Assembly: GCA_903909435.1 (NCBI GenBank)
Contig: CAIVVT010000195.1
Coordinates: 111,280 to 175,279 of the forward strand
Source of the DNA: an uncultured Acidobacteriia bacterium
GTDB lineage: Bacteria; Acidobacteriota; Terriglobia; Bryobacterales; Bryobacteraceae
Direction: 5' to 3'
Length of the DNA: 64,000 bases
The notes under the pieces are model-generated. The model worked only from the letters and a program-made list of their open reading frames with translations. It was not told where the DNA came from and made no database searches. Positions 26,201-34,416 of this stretch are shown in pieces. Each line of letters starts with the position of its first letter. Position 1 is the stretch's first letter. Both the position numbers and the translations under genes were made by a program.

Positions 26201-28242
26201 TCACGGCCGCCGGGCAGCAGGACCTCACTGCGCCGCCGTGCGAAACCGGGCGTCGCAATCGCGGCCGCCTCCGCTTGGCCCGCTGCGCGCAATTTGTCTG
26301 CAAACCTGGCCGCGCGAGCGAGGTCATTCTCGCGCAGTGCGACCTTCAAGCCGCGCAGTAATACTGTGACCGAGGAATCGACCCCGGCGAGGCGTTGGTA
26401 GGCGGCCGGCGCCTCGCGGCCGTACAGATCCTCTGCCCAGGCGGCGTGTCTCAATAACTCGGTGTCTTCTGAATCGGGGCTGAACCGCTTCAACTCCCGG
26501 CGAGCTTCGAGAATGCGGCCCTGCGCCTCTAGAGCGTGCGCTTTGATCAGAAAGATGCGCGCCGATGCTGGAGCCACACCGAGGCCGGCCTCGGCTTCGC
26601 CCTCCGCAGCTTGCATGTCGCCCCCGGCGAAGACCAGCCGGGCAATCGCGTAGCGCACTTCTTCGCGCTGCGGTGCGAGTTCAGCCGCCTTGCGCCACAC
26701 CGGCAGGGCCTTCTCCGGCCGCTTGAGCTCTTCCAGAAATCCGGCCCAGGTGACATGTGCTTCCGGGTTCGCTCCCAATTCCCGCAGGCCGGATTCCACT
26801 TGCTCGGCGGCCCGCTGCATTCCCTGATGGTCAAGCAGCAGCCGCACCAGCGCAGTGCGGCGATCCAGGTTGTTTCCGCCGAGTGCGACGCCTTTTTCGA
26901 GTGACTCCGCCTGCCGGTTCCAGTCGCCCAGCTTCAAACTGGCGTCGGCACGGGCAAACCACAGCGACTGGTTGGCAGGTTCGGCCCCCAGGCTCTCGTT
27001 GAAATACGGGATTGCGCCTCGAGGATCGTTGTGCGCCGCGCGAATCAGGCCCAACTCCGCGGCGCCCTCGGGCGTCTTGTACGCTAACTCGCGAGCCCTC
27101 AGGTAGGCCTTTTCCGCTTCGTCATGTTCACCCGCCAGGAAGCGGCGATGCCCCAAACTCGCCGACAGTTTGCCATCTGCCGGACGCACTTCAACCAGCA
27201 GTCCAGTAAGCGCGGCGGACGTCTTGAAGTCCTTCGCCCGGGCATACATCTCGCCGGCGAGTTCCAGCGCGGAAGCGTCCCTCGGGTTCAAAGCCAGCGC
27301 CGCATCCAGGTGCGTTCTGGCGCTGGATGCGGCCGCGACGGTGAGTGGTTCCGAGGCCAGCGCGGACCGAGCCGCCGCGACGTGCGCGAGCATTTCGGCA
27401 TAGCCGTCCAGGCCAGGCAATTTGAATCCCGGAGCTTGCGCGATTGAGGACAGCTTGCGTTGAACCTGCCCCGAGGCGCTCAACAGGTCTGCCTCGTACA
27501 AGTGAAAGCCCCTCGCAAGCGCGGGCCGATCCCAATCCAGTTCGACCAGTCCCGGTTCCTCGCGGCTCAATTCAGCGAGCAAATCCTCTGCCGGGTTCTG
27601 CACCAGCATTCCGTCCGCCTCGCTTGCCGCCGCGCTCAGAAATGCCGGCGCCGGGTCGTCCAGGTTCCAGATGGCCAGACGCTTGTGACCTGCCTCCATG
27701 CCGCCGGACAGCAGTGTACCCGCATAGCGCGCTAGTTCCGGGGGCAGGTCTGGGAAATCGCCAGTCAGGACCACAATGGGCCACTCTCCTTCCAGCACCT
27801 GCAACTTCTCGCCTACGGACGAGAAGAATCGGCGCGGCAGTCCTGGATCCATGGACGTTCCGGATTCGTCCAGGGTCACTTCTTTGAGTGCCGCGAGCAG
27901 CTGGAGGCGAGTCTTGAAGGGGCCCGCAACGCCCGCCAGATCCGGGTTCAAGAGCGCGAGCCTGGTCGGGATTTTGCCTTTCGAAGTCGTGTGAAAATCG
28001 AGGATCGACTTCTTCACCTGCTGCAGTTGGTCCTGGTTGAGGAACCCTGTTGCAATGGCGAAAACCACTGCAGGCTCAGGTGCGGCGTCCCTCGAGCGCA
28101 CCGCGATTTGTCCCTGGAACGTGCGCAGTTGGGTAATCGCTGCCTCCGGGGTCTCCGGCGCGCGAGTTAGAATCGGTTGGGCATGGCTGGCGACTGCAAT
28201 CGCAGCCAGCGGCCAGAGTACGGTACAGAACTTCGGCAGCAT
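23239..28242 (-). CDS. Giant secreted TPR protein of unknown function (1667 aa)
   Basis: A 1667-aa exported protein. The signal peptide (MLPKFCTVLWPLAAIAVASHAQ) is followed by a VWFA-like alpha/beta stretch to about residue 250 (VVFAIATGFL, WPIVVLTGDFPD). A run of tetratricopeptide repeats covers about 300-620, for example ALALNPRDASALELAGEMYARAKDF. About 1000 C-terminal residues follow that I cannot assign, containing Lys-rich helices and a long helical tail. The ATG at 28242 is preferred because a TTGGAA-N18-TATAAT promoter (28287-28258) lies immediately upstream and would exclude the longer TTG frame. Co-translation with the VWA protein is indicated by a 4-bp overlap. Likely a periplasmic or surface scaffold; function unknown. 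Confidence 0.8.
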   Translation of the reverse strand: MLPKFCTVLWPLAAIAVASHAQPILTRAPETPEAAITQLRTFQGQIAVRSRDAAPEPAVVFAIATGFLNQDQLQQVKKSILDFHTTSKGKIPTRLALLNPDLAGVAGPFKTRLQLLAALKEVTLDESGTSMDPGLPRRFFSSVGEKLQVLEGEWPIVVLTGDFPDLPPELARYAGTLLSGGMEAGHKRLAIWNLDDPAPAFLSAAASEADGMLVQNPAEDLLAELSREEPGLVELDWDRPALARGFHLYEADLLSASGQVQRKLSSIAQAPGFKLPGLDGYAEMLAHVAAARSALASEPLTVAAASSARTHLDAALALNPRDASALELAGEMYARAKDFKTSAALTGLLVEVRPADGKLSASLGHRRFLAGEHDEAEKAYLRARELAYKTPEGAAELGLIRAAHNDPRGAIPYFNESLGAEPANQSLWFARADASLKLGDWNRQAESLEKGVALGGNNLDRRTALVRLLLDHQGMQRAAEQVESGLRELGANPEAHVTWAGFLEELKRPEKALPVWRKAAELAPQREEVRYAIARLVFAGGDMQAAEGEAEAGLGVAPASARIFLIKAHALEAQGRILEARRELKRFSPDSEDTELLRHAAWAEDLYGREAPAAYQRLAGVDSSVTVLLRGLKVALRENDLARAARFADKLRAAGQAEAAAIATPGFARRRSEVLLPGGRDALLFIARGQGVSSPDHFFVEYAKAIINGHPKANPRAGQDFSAILRDYFQRLQELCALGQPSKGDTQSTRIELSVTDKKQRKQTERALNLLGWKVKVNKGDITVEFGEKSSQARKQDMASALGIDQVGMQDAFAAGKSYTLEVPWEQVPILLEEDYWRREFYAKEKPFGGLAEVMAQDANLARLYAGLSVFDGETAHVVAESFGLRVLSQRYSEQMIAHASSLSIENKAVAVPGGVEAFDAWSRLTGADPRQPGRFFRALFEKNDGDLLAYYSTLAGLDLEHQHFYTRSPERLGKFYDLYRESPDNARAAGTVVRDTSFGEFLRKVPLDKDGTVMFPGSPELWMVIKGRAGSVGNTTKLLKKIHKKAAPDVEDEILLRLGRTHYTAEKSTRSELQNFLAVVRVEEHRDDPLDEESALLLAQHSAHYPSYYPYFAAFTALSAREFSQFFQFAEKTNSMHVEEAHVMLGHFHALVEILRLAVLAGSIEQQKAAGIFGSICDRFSHAVTPAELTVASAATIQSLLPLEAAADPAVALRDLLTGHLARAEWSFGGVPKSFDVSAARTAAWERVLEIQKAPSLTAVMAIVSAASNLAVGPPAQVALMEANASRLPAVDVDKSTKLEGKDKDHIHRLLPEKVLRAIGEAHKKVAKSKKINPKDLQKLSIEVLAELEPQMRLALGGVLYAYYFRPNDILLADDPLLLRRHRNADYTSSAKPDYFASTELESGPAGSYVSGSFITMAAAAGQASAAGTKSAAGHGQTVTAEQLGAIRLTHWPGFGVEDQRRIGLRLRAVREWIVEAASSAEVRSALAAETAGYLSPSRRHDLFDGIERRDWKDVWNSLTLGDLNSLGERLETRPGNAMGDSPVFKALLQLTQQDDGARLNWLGPNMSAINGCMHPHFAPQMPYEEFERYMFPNRLAQRTSEFKLYLAEYFERAGIPPAFLPLVAEPAARRVLSSMKMTDYRDWRAVLTAFKTVNDEMIDEVLADQ

Positions 28243-28257
28243 GGCGTTGAATACCGG

Positions 28258-28287
28258 ATTATAGTCGGCTCCCCTTCGACCTTCCAA
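28258..28287 (-). promoter_or_regulatory. Sigma-70-type promoter for the giant TPR gene
   Basis: On the minus strand TTGGAA (28287-28282) and TATAAT (28263-28258) are separated by 18 bp. The -10 is a perfect consensus and lies 15 bp before the ATG at 28242, so the 5' leader would be about 10 nt or less. Confidence 0.6.
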
Positions 28288-28363
28288 ACGATTCTTACCA
28301 TGGGATTGCCGCTACCGCCATGGGAGCGTACGTCTGCGATTGAGTGCAGCGCGTCCAGACGGT

Positions 28364-29896
28364 TCACTTTTCCGGCCTCTTGAATTCGGGTTCAATGGCC
28401 ACGGTGGGGGTCTCCAATGGGCTCCTTACCGAACCTGGTTCCGGCACCAGCAGTCGGGCCGGCAGTACCACAGTGAACGTCGAGCCTTGTCCCGGCGCGC
28501 TCTTCAGGTCGATCCGGCCGCCGTGGGCACGCGCCGTCCACAGCGCGAAGCTCAGCCCCAAACCCAGACCCGTTCCACCGCCCGGCACACCTCGGACTTT
28601 GTAGAGATATTCGAAAATATGGGGCTGGTGCTCCGTCGCGATGCCGGGTCCGGTGTCGGAGACGGACAGCCTGATGTCTCCAGGCATGCCGCCGCCGAAA
28701 GCCAGGGTCACGCGCACCTCGCCTCTCGGAGGCGTGTACCGGATCGCGTTGGAAACCAGGTTTGAAAGCATCCGCTCGAACTGTTTGCGATCGACATGGG
28801 CCAAACAGCGGTGCTCTGGCATCTCCGCATCAAGCTGAAGTTGTTTTGCCATTGCATCGCCATGCTGTTCGCTGAGGACGTTTTCCACTAGGGCGACAAG
28901 ATCGTAACACTTGGAGTGCAGCACGAGTTGTCCGGACTCCGCCTGAGCGAGCAGCAGCAGTTCATTGACTAGGGCAGAGAGCTGTTCCAGGTCTTTCACC
29001 GCCTCTGCGATTGCATCCCTGTACTGCTCAATTGTGGTGGCGGAGAGTAGCGCAACTTCCAGATGGCCACGAGCTGCGGTGATCGGCGTTCTCAATTCGT
29101 GGGAGGCGTTGACCGAGAACTGGCTGACCTGCTCGAAACTCCTGCCCAACCGTTCCATCATGCTGTTGAAAGTGCGGATTAGCGTATCGAGTTCATCCCC
29201 GGTGCCATGCTCCGGAAGACGCACATCAAGGTGTCCTCCGCTAACGGCTCCCGCGGCCGCAGCGAGTTCCTTTACCGGGGTCAGCGCCCGGCGTGCGATC
29301 AACCATCCGAATAGACCGATAATCAACAGCACCGCCGGCACGGCTAGAAAATAGGTGTGCACAAAGCCTTGCAGAATCGCCAGCAAGCCCACCACCGGGA
29401 CGCCTATCGCGAGATAGAACTCTCTACCCTCGTCATAGGCGCGGCCCATCAGGATCATATAGGTCTCGCCCTTGGGGCCATACTTCACCCTGAGAATAGG
29501 CCCCGGTGAGGCGAGAGCTTCGTCATGGTCCAGGAAACTGTAGTCCACGAGTTGGTTGAATTTGGGCGACAATTCCCAGACCTGCCCGTCGATAGACTCA
29601 ATCCGGATGTACTGGCGAAGACGCGAAACTACGTCTGCCTCGCCGGGCATCTGAGTGTGCGGCAGCCAATTCGGTGGGATCGCGTCCTGGCGTAGATAGG
29701 CCAGTACGTCGCCCCACTCCTGCCTCAGCAACAGCTCGCTCTGCTGTTCCAGCATCGAGTCGAGCGCGCGTTCGAAAAGCAGCCCCGCGCTACCCAGGAC
29801 TGCGGCAAAGAATAGGATGTAGCTTAACGTCAAGCGCATCCGCAAACTGCGGAACACGGCGGGCAACCGCAGCAATGCGGATAGGTGGGTTGTCAT
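28364..29896 (-). CDS. Sensor histidine kinase with HAMP domain
   Basis: A 510-aa membrane sensor. One helix near residues 20-40 and another near 165-205 flank a periplasmic domain, and a HAMP linker follows (RRALTPVKELAAAAGAV). The DHp helix has phosphoacceptor H266 in NASHELRTP. The ATPase domain shows NLVSNAIRYTP, SDTGPGI and GGTGLGLGLSFA. It resembles CusS/QseC-type kinases. The cognate response regulator is encoded 30 bp upstream in the same operon. The signal is unknown. A TTG one codon earlier is possible, but the ATG at 29896 is preferred. Confidence 0.93.
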   Translation of the reverse strand: MTTHLSALLRLPAVFRSLRMRLTLSYILFFAAVLGSAGLLFERALDSMLEQQSELLLRQEWGDVLAYLRQDAIPPNWLPHTQMPGEADVVSRLRQYIRIESIDGQVWELSPKFNQLVDYSFLDHDEALASPGPILRVKYGPKGETYMILMGRAYDEGREFYLAIGVPVVGLLAILQGFVHTYFLAVPAVLLIIGLFGWLIARRALTPVKELAAAAGAVSGGHLDVRLPEHGTGDELDTLIRTFNSMMERLGRSFEQVSQFSVNASHELRTPITAARGHLEVALLSATTIEQYRDAIAEAVKDLEQLSALVNELLLLAQAESGQLVLHSKCYDLVALVENVLSEQHGDAMAKQLQLDAEMPEHRCLAHVDRKQFERMLSNLVSNAIRYTPPRGEVRVTLAFGGGMPGDIRLSVSDTGPGIATEHQPHIFEYLYKVRGVPGGGTGLGLGLSFALWTARAHGGRIDLKSAPGQGSTFTVVLPARLLVPEPGSVRSPLETPTVAIEPEFKRPEK

Positions 29897-29926
29897 CAAA
29901 AACCTGCAGGTCCAGCCCGCGCAGCG

Positions 29927-30634
29927 TTACTCGCCAGCTTTGTCGTTGATGTCCAGCATATAGCCGATGCCCCGCACCGTGTGGATTAACTTCACCGGAA
30001 AGCGGTCGTCGATCTTGCTGCGCAGGTGCCGGATGTAAACATCGACGATGTTCGTGAGTCCGTCGTACTCCATATCCCAGACGTGTTCGACGATCATCGT
30101 ACGGCTGAGCGGTCGCGAGCGGTTTCTCAACAGATATTCCAGAATGGCGTATTCTTTTGGCGCCAGATCCACGCCCTCGCCGCCGCGTTGAACTCTGCGC
30201 CGGGCGCAGTCCATTACAAGGTCTCCGATGCTCAGTCTCTCCGGGGTGGGCAGGCCGCGCCGTAAGAGCGCGCGCACACGAGCCAGCAGTTCGACAAAGG
30301 CGAAGGGTTTGACCAGGTAATCGTCGGCACCGTGTTCCAGGCCTCGAACGCGGTCGTCTATGCCGCCGCGCGCACTCAGGATAAGCACGGGCGGACTGAC
30401 TTTGCGGTTACGAATTTTCTCCAGAACCTCGATGCCATCCATGTCGGGCAGCATCAGATCGAGGATCACGAGATCGAAATCCGTCTCGTGCAGCTTTTCG
30501 AGCCCGGTCGCTCCGTCGAGTCCGTGTTCGACGCTGAACCCGTTGCTCTCCAAGCCTCGTTGGAGGAAATCGGCAATTCGTTTTTCGTCTTCTACGAGAA
30601 GTATGCTTGCTGGCTTTTGTGTCGCGTCGCTCAT
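29927..30634 (-). CDS. OmpR-family response regulator
   Basis: A 235-aa DNA-binding response regulator. The receiver domain has an acidic pocket (VEDE, residues 14-17), phosphoacceptor D59 in LVILDLMLPDMDG and the switch lysine in DYLVKPF. The C-terminal winged helix shows LAPKEYAILEYLLRN and VDVYIRHLRSKID, then HTVRGIGYML, as in CusR/PhoP-like proteins. It pairs with the histidine kinase downstream. The ATG at 30634 starts seven codons inside the open frame and is directly followed by the receiver fold. Only 26 bp separate it from the stop of the UxaA-like gene, so read-through from that gene is possible. Confidence 0.93.
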   Translation of the reverse strand: MSDATQKPASILLVEDEKRIADFLQRGLESNGFSVEHGLDGATGLEKLHETDFDLVILDLMLPDMDGIEVLEKIRNRKVSPPVLILSARGGIDDRVRGLEHGADDYLVKPFAFVELLARVRALLRRGLPTPERLSIGDLVMDCARRRVQRGGEGVDLAPKEYAILEYLLRNRSRPLSRTMIVEHVWDMEYDGLTNIVDVYIRHLRSKIDDRFPVKLIHTVRGIGYMLDINDKAGE

Positions 30635-30660
30635 GAACCTTACCAATCCCCGCACCGGGA

Positions 30661-32199
30661 TTAAAGCACCGGGCCTATTCGCCAGGGAACGAACTCCTGA
30701 TGGCCCATCCGCTCGCTCGCCGTCGGCTTACCTGTTGCGATGCGCACCAATTCATCGAAAATCACTTGCCCCAGTTGCTCTACGGTCATCGCGCCATCGG
30801 CGATTAGACCGGCATTTAGATCCATATTATCCCGTACCCGATGGAAAGTGCTGGAGTTAGTGGCGATCTTCAACACCGGGACAGTCGGAAAGCCGATCGC
30901 ACTGCCGCGTCCGGTCGTGAATGCGATCAGGTTCGCTCCCCCTGCCGCCAGGCCCGCAAGTGAAGCCGGATCATAGCCAGGAGTGTTCATAAAGACGAGC
31001 CCCGGCCCGTGCACTGGTTGCGCATAGTCCACTACTTCATTGACAAAAGAAGTACCACCCTTGGTTACAGCCCCGAGCGACTTCTCCACAATGTTTGTTA
31101 ATCCGCCATCCTTGTTTCCCGGAGACGGGTTGTCGTCGAAGCTGCCTCCGAACCGGTTCAGGTAGGTCTTGTATTTGGCAATCATCGCGAGCAGTCGCTC
31201 AGCGACGGCACGCGATCGCGCACGACGGACCAGTAAATGTTCGGCTCCGACGATCTCCGGAGTCTCGGCCAGCACCGTGGTCGCGCCCAAGGCTGCGAGC
31301 AGGTCGCTGCAGTGGCCCAGTGCTGGGTTGGCAGTAATGCCTGAGAACGAGTCCGACCCTCCGCAATTCAGGCCGACCATCAGTTTCGACACGGGCAGTT
31401 CCACTCTCGTCTCGGCTGCGGCCCGCTCCAGGTACAGCGCGATCTGCCGACGTGCGGCCTCCACCGTTGCGCGAGTGCCACCGCTTTCCTGCAAGGTGAG
31501 CCCAGCGATTCGTGCGTGGGCCGGCGCTTGTGCGCCCAAGTAGTGCGAGATCTGATTGGTCTCGCAGCCTAGCCCAACGATCAGGGCCGCACTCACGTTG
31601 GGGTGTGCCAGCACACCGGCCAGCGTCCGTTGCAGTTGCTGGGTGTCTGGGCCGATCGAGTGGGCGCAGCCTTCACCGTGCGGGAAGGCTACTACACCGT
31701 CCACGTTCGGGGGCAGTGCGGTGCCGGCGTAGCTTGCCGCAATCGCCGAGACTGTGTGCGCGGCACAGTTGGATGCCGACACTACGGCGATGTAGTTGCG
31801 CGTGCCGGCCCGGCCGTCCTCTCTCGGATAGCCCAGGAAAATGGGCATCTCGCGAGGCGGGACCGGCAGCGGGCGCACCCCGCTGGGGAACTCGTACTCG
31901 AACGCGATCTCCTCAAAGGCGAGGTTGTGAGTGTGCACGTGTGCGCCAGGCTCAATCGGAAACCGCGCGCGCCCGATCACTTCACCGTATCGCCGCACCG
32001 GTTCTCCGGCCGCGATGGCCGAAAGTGCGACCTTGTGCCCGGCCGGGATCGGTTCTCGCACCGTGACGGCATCGCGGCCCGGCCGGATGATCTGTCCCGG
32101 CGCAAGTCCCACCCGGGCAATGGCTACGTTGTCGGATGCGTGAAGACGAAGCGCCGCGTTCTCCGCTGTCGGTGACGGCAAGACCGCAATCAAGTCCAT
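30661..32199 (-). CDS. UxaA-family dehydratase (altronate/galactarate dehydratase-like)
   Basis: A 512-aa enzyme. Residues 1-95 form a SAF-like domain (PAGHKVALSAIAAGEPVRRYGEVIG). The remainder is the dehydratase domain, with GYPREDGRAGTRNYIAVVSASNCAAHT, FPHGEGCAHSIG and LNCGGSDSFSGITANPALG. These motifs match altronate (UxaA) and galactarate (GarD) dehydratases, which remove water from sugar acids to give 2-keto-3-deoxy products. The fused SAF plus catalytic layout gives the full family length. The precise sugar acid is uncertain; hexuronate catabolism fits the carbohydrate-rich surroundings. Confidence 0.87.
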   Translation of the reverse strand: MDLIAVLPSPTAENAALRLHASDNVAIARVGLAPGQIIRPGRDAVTVREPIPAGHKVALSAIAAGEPVRRYGEVIGRARFPIEPGAHVHTHNLAFEEIAFEYEFPSGVRPLPVPPREMPIFLGYPREDGRAGTRNYIAVVSASNCAAHTVSAIAASYAGTALPPNVDGVVAFPHGEGCAHSIGPDTQQLQRTLAGVLAHPNVSAALIVGLGCETNQISHYLGAQAPAHARIAGLTLQESGGTRATVEAARRQIALYLERAAAETRVELPVSKLMVGLNCGGSDSFSGITANPALGHCSDLLAALGATTVLAETPEIVGAEHLLVRRARSRAVAERLLAMIAKYKTYLNRFGGSFDDNPSPGNKDGGLTNIVEKSLGAVTKGGTSFVNEVVDYAQPVHGPGLVFMNTPGYDPASLAGLAAGGANLIAFTTGRGSAIGFPTVPVLKIATNSSTFHRVRDNMDLNAGLIADGAMTVEQLGQVIFDELVRIATGKPTASERMGHQEFVPWRIGPVL

Positions 32200-32235
32200 A
32201 CAACATCTCCCAGGCCCGATTGGCCCCGCCCCGGC

Positions 32236-32814
32236 TTATCGAACCAGCGCGGTCTCCATGATGTCCTCGCCGGTATGCACATGGTAACCGTTCTTGACGG
32301 GATGGATCAGAATGCCGCCTTCAGACGGGGCGGGGAACTGCTCCAGGCGGAGTACCCGCTTGAACTTGGAGTTCTCCGCGGCCGGGATGAACTTGCCGGC
32401 GTGGACGTGCAGGTGGCATTGCGTCCGCACTTTGTCACCGTTATAGGCGACGCCCCATGCGCCCTCCCCAAAGTGCTTCTTGGCCTCGGCAATCGCAAAG
32501 CCCCACAGGCGATCGCGCTCCGGTTTGGGCATCAAATGCAGTGGGTGCGAGCCAGGCGTATGCGCCTTGGGCATGACCAGCCAGCGATTGGGCTTGCGTG
32601 GATTGATGTCGCGCACCGCAAAAAACTCGACGCCGGCCGGCTGATTCTCCGCCTCGCGGCACAGGCTACACTCCCGCTTCTTCATAGACTCCGCGTCGTC
32701 CAGCTTGCAGTCGCAACCCCGCACGTCGGCGCCCATCCGGAAAGGCGCATAGGTCAGCATCGACGCCAGCAGTGCAAACGCGGGTACACGCGAACGGACC
32801 GTCTTCCAAAGCAT
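32236..32814 (-). CDS. Exported HIT-like domain protein
   Basis: A 192-aa protein with a hydrophobic N-terminal segment (AFALLASMLTYAPF) suggesting export or membrane anchoring. A cysteine-rich stretch (GCDCKLDD, CSLCREAE) leads into a HIT-type fold ending in QCHLHVHAGKF, the HxHxH nucleotide-binding triad of the histidine-triad family. HIT enzymes hydrolyse or transfer nucleotidyl groups. An exported one may act on nucleotide-linked lipids, as CDP-diglyceride pyrophosphatase does; this is speculative. ATG at 32823 is also possible but overlaps a TATAAT on the same strand (32827-32822), so the ATG at 32814 is preferred. Confidence 0.7.
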   Translation of the reverse strand: MLWKTVRSRVPAFALLASMLTYAPFRMGADVRGCDCKLDDAESMKKRECSLCREAENQPAGVEFFAVRDINPRKPNRWLVMPKAHTPGSHPLHLMPKPERDRLWGFAIAEAKKHFGEGAWGVAYNGDKVRTQCHLHVHAGKFIPAAENSKFKRVLRLEQFPAPSEGGILIHPVKNGYHVHTGEDIMETALVR

Positions 32815-32821
32815 TCCAGCC

Positions 32822-32846
32822 ATTATATCGGCGACCTGCCTATACT
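32822..32846. promoter_or_regulatory. Overlapping divergent -10 elements
   Basis: TATAAT on the minus strand (32827-32822) lies eight bases before the preferred HIT start, and TATACT on the plus strand (32841-32846) lies six bases before the GT39 GTG. Neither has a clear -35. If both are used, both messages would be leaderless or nearly so. Confidence 0.4.
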
Positions 32847-32851
32847 ATTGG

Positions 32852-34366
32852 GTGTCTGACGCCACCCCGCACTCGCGGCCCTTCCCAACTCTGCTGCTCG
32901 TCGCCTTGCTGGCACTGCTGGGTGTCTCGCTGTGCGGCCTGGGGTTGGCCGGACTGATCGGCCCGGACGAGCCGCGCTACGCCTCCATCGGCCGGGAGAT
33001 GGCCACCTCTGGTGATTGGGTTACACCGAGGCTCTGGGGCGTTCCCTGGTTTGAGAAGCCGGCCCTGCTGTATTGGCTGATCGGCGCGGCGACTCGCCTC
33101 GGATTGCATGATGAGTTTGCGGCGCGCCTGCCTGTCGCTCTTTGCGGGGCCTTGTTCGCGGCATTCTTCTGGTGGACGCTCAAGCGGCTGGACCGGCAGG
33201 CGGAAGCGCCGCTCGCGGCCGTGCTGCTGGCTGCTAGCGCGGGATGGATGGCGGTGGGTAACGTTGCCGCCACGGACATGCCGCTTGCGGCGAGCTACAA
33301 CGCAGCTGTATTGGCAGCACTGCTGTGGCTCCAGACCGCACAGCGGCGCTGGGCTGTCGCCGCTGGGGCGTTGCTGGGAATTTCCCTGCTCGCCAAAGGG
33401 CTGGTCGGCGCAGTCCTCTTTCTTCCGCTGCTTTGGTTTGCCCGCAAGCGCGTGTCCGGTCTCGCGCTGCTCTTTCTGGCCTGTGGAGCCGTCGCGCTGC
33501 CCTGGTACATCGCAGTGACTGCTCGGAACGGCATGGAGTTCATCCGGGTCTTCTTCCTGCAGCACCAACTCGGCCGCTTTACCCGTCCAGACCTGCAGCA
33601 CGTGCAACCGTTCTGGTTCTACGTGCCCGTACTTCTCGGACTTCTGTTTCCCTGGACGCCGTTACTCGCTCAGCTCCGCCGCTCGACGTTCAAAGCCCAG
33701 CCCGAGCGCGTGTTCGCCGCCGTCGCGGTGTTCGGGTTCGTGTTCTTCTCGGCTTCCACCAACAAACTGCCCGGCTACCTGCTGCCGCTCCTCCCGGCCG
33801 TGTGCGCGCTGCTGGCGCACGCCGTTACTCGAGCCGTCGCACCGGGGCGCACGCTGGCGAGTTGCGGGCTTCTGCTGGCGTTGAGCCCGCTGGCCGCCGC
33901 CGTCTTGCCTGAAGCACTGCGCTCCGGATTGCGGCATGTCTCCTGGCTGGGCCTTCCCTGGGCACACGGTGCTCTCGCGATCCCTGCCGCCGCCGGAGCA
34001 TACTTGCTGGCACGCCGCCGCCAGACTGCGCCGTCTGTAGCTCTTTTGGCGGTGCTGTCGTCCGCCGGTTGGCTGTACGTCAAAATCGCAGCTCTGCCGG
34101 TGGTGGACCGGACTGCCAGCGCGCGTCCTCTGTGGAATCGGGTGATGTCGCGGCGCGAGGACATCTGCGTCGAATCGCTCAACCGGGCGCTGCGCTACGG
34201 CCTGAATTACTACTCGCTAACCCCGCTGCCCGACTGCGACGCCGTTTCAAAACCCTTCCACATCCGCCAGCAGGCCCATCAGGAAGTGCAGGTAGTGCCT
34301 GCCGCGCCAACCGGACCCGAACCGGATCAACACCGGATCAACACCGGATCAACACCCCGGCGGTAG
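32852..34366 (+). CDS. Glycosyltransferase family 39 (ArnT-like) membrane protein
   Basis: A 504-aa polytopic membrane protein with about ten or more hydrophobic helices. The periplasmic loop after helix 1 carries GPDEPRYASIGREMATSGDWVTPRLWG, the acidic DE motif of GT39/ArnT enzymes, followed by FEKPALLYWLIG. These enzymes transfer sugars from polyprenyl phosphate to lipids or proteins. The start is GTG at 32852 with no ribosome-binding site; a TATACT sits six bases before it. The last codons are built from three 11-bp repeats (34322-34354), a probably non-essential tail. Confidence 0.87.
   Translation: MSDATPHSRPFPTLLLVALLALLGVSLCGLGLAGLIGPDEPRYASIGREMATSGDWVTPRLWGVPWFEKPALLYWLIGAATRLGLHDEFAARLPVALCGALFAAFFWWTLKRLDRQAEAPLAAVLLAASAGWMAVGNVAATDMPLAASYNAAVLAALLWLQTAQRRWAVAAGALLGISLLAKGLVGAVLFLPLLWFARKRVSGLALLFLACGAVALPWYIAVTARNGMEFIRVFFLQHQLGRFTRPDLQHVQPFWFYVPVLLGLLFPWTPLLAQLRRSTFKAQPERVFAAVAVFGFVFFSASTNKLPGYLLPLLPAVCALLAHAVTRAVAPGRTLASCGLLLALSPLAAAVLPEALRSGLRHVSWLGLPWAHGALAIPAAAGAYLLARRRQTAPSVALLAVLSSAGWLYVKIAALPVVDRTASARPLWNRVMSRREDICVESLNRALRYGLNYYSLTPLPDCDAVSKPFHIRQQAHQEVQVVPAAPTGPEPDQHRINTGSTPRR
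34322..34354 (+). repeat. Three tandem 11-bp repeats at the GT39 3' end
   Basis: CCGGATCAACA is repeated three times without change at 34322, 34333 and 34344. The 33 bp keep frame and code for part of the last 15 or so residues of the glycosyltransferase. Such perfect short repeats suggest recent slippage expansion. Confidence 0.85.
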
Positions 34367-34416
34367 GCCGGCGACTGATGATAGGATGTCGCGGATAGAG
34401 TTCAACGGAGGCCACC

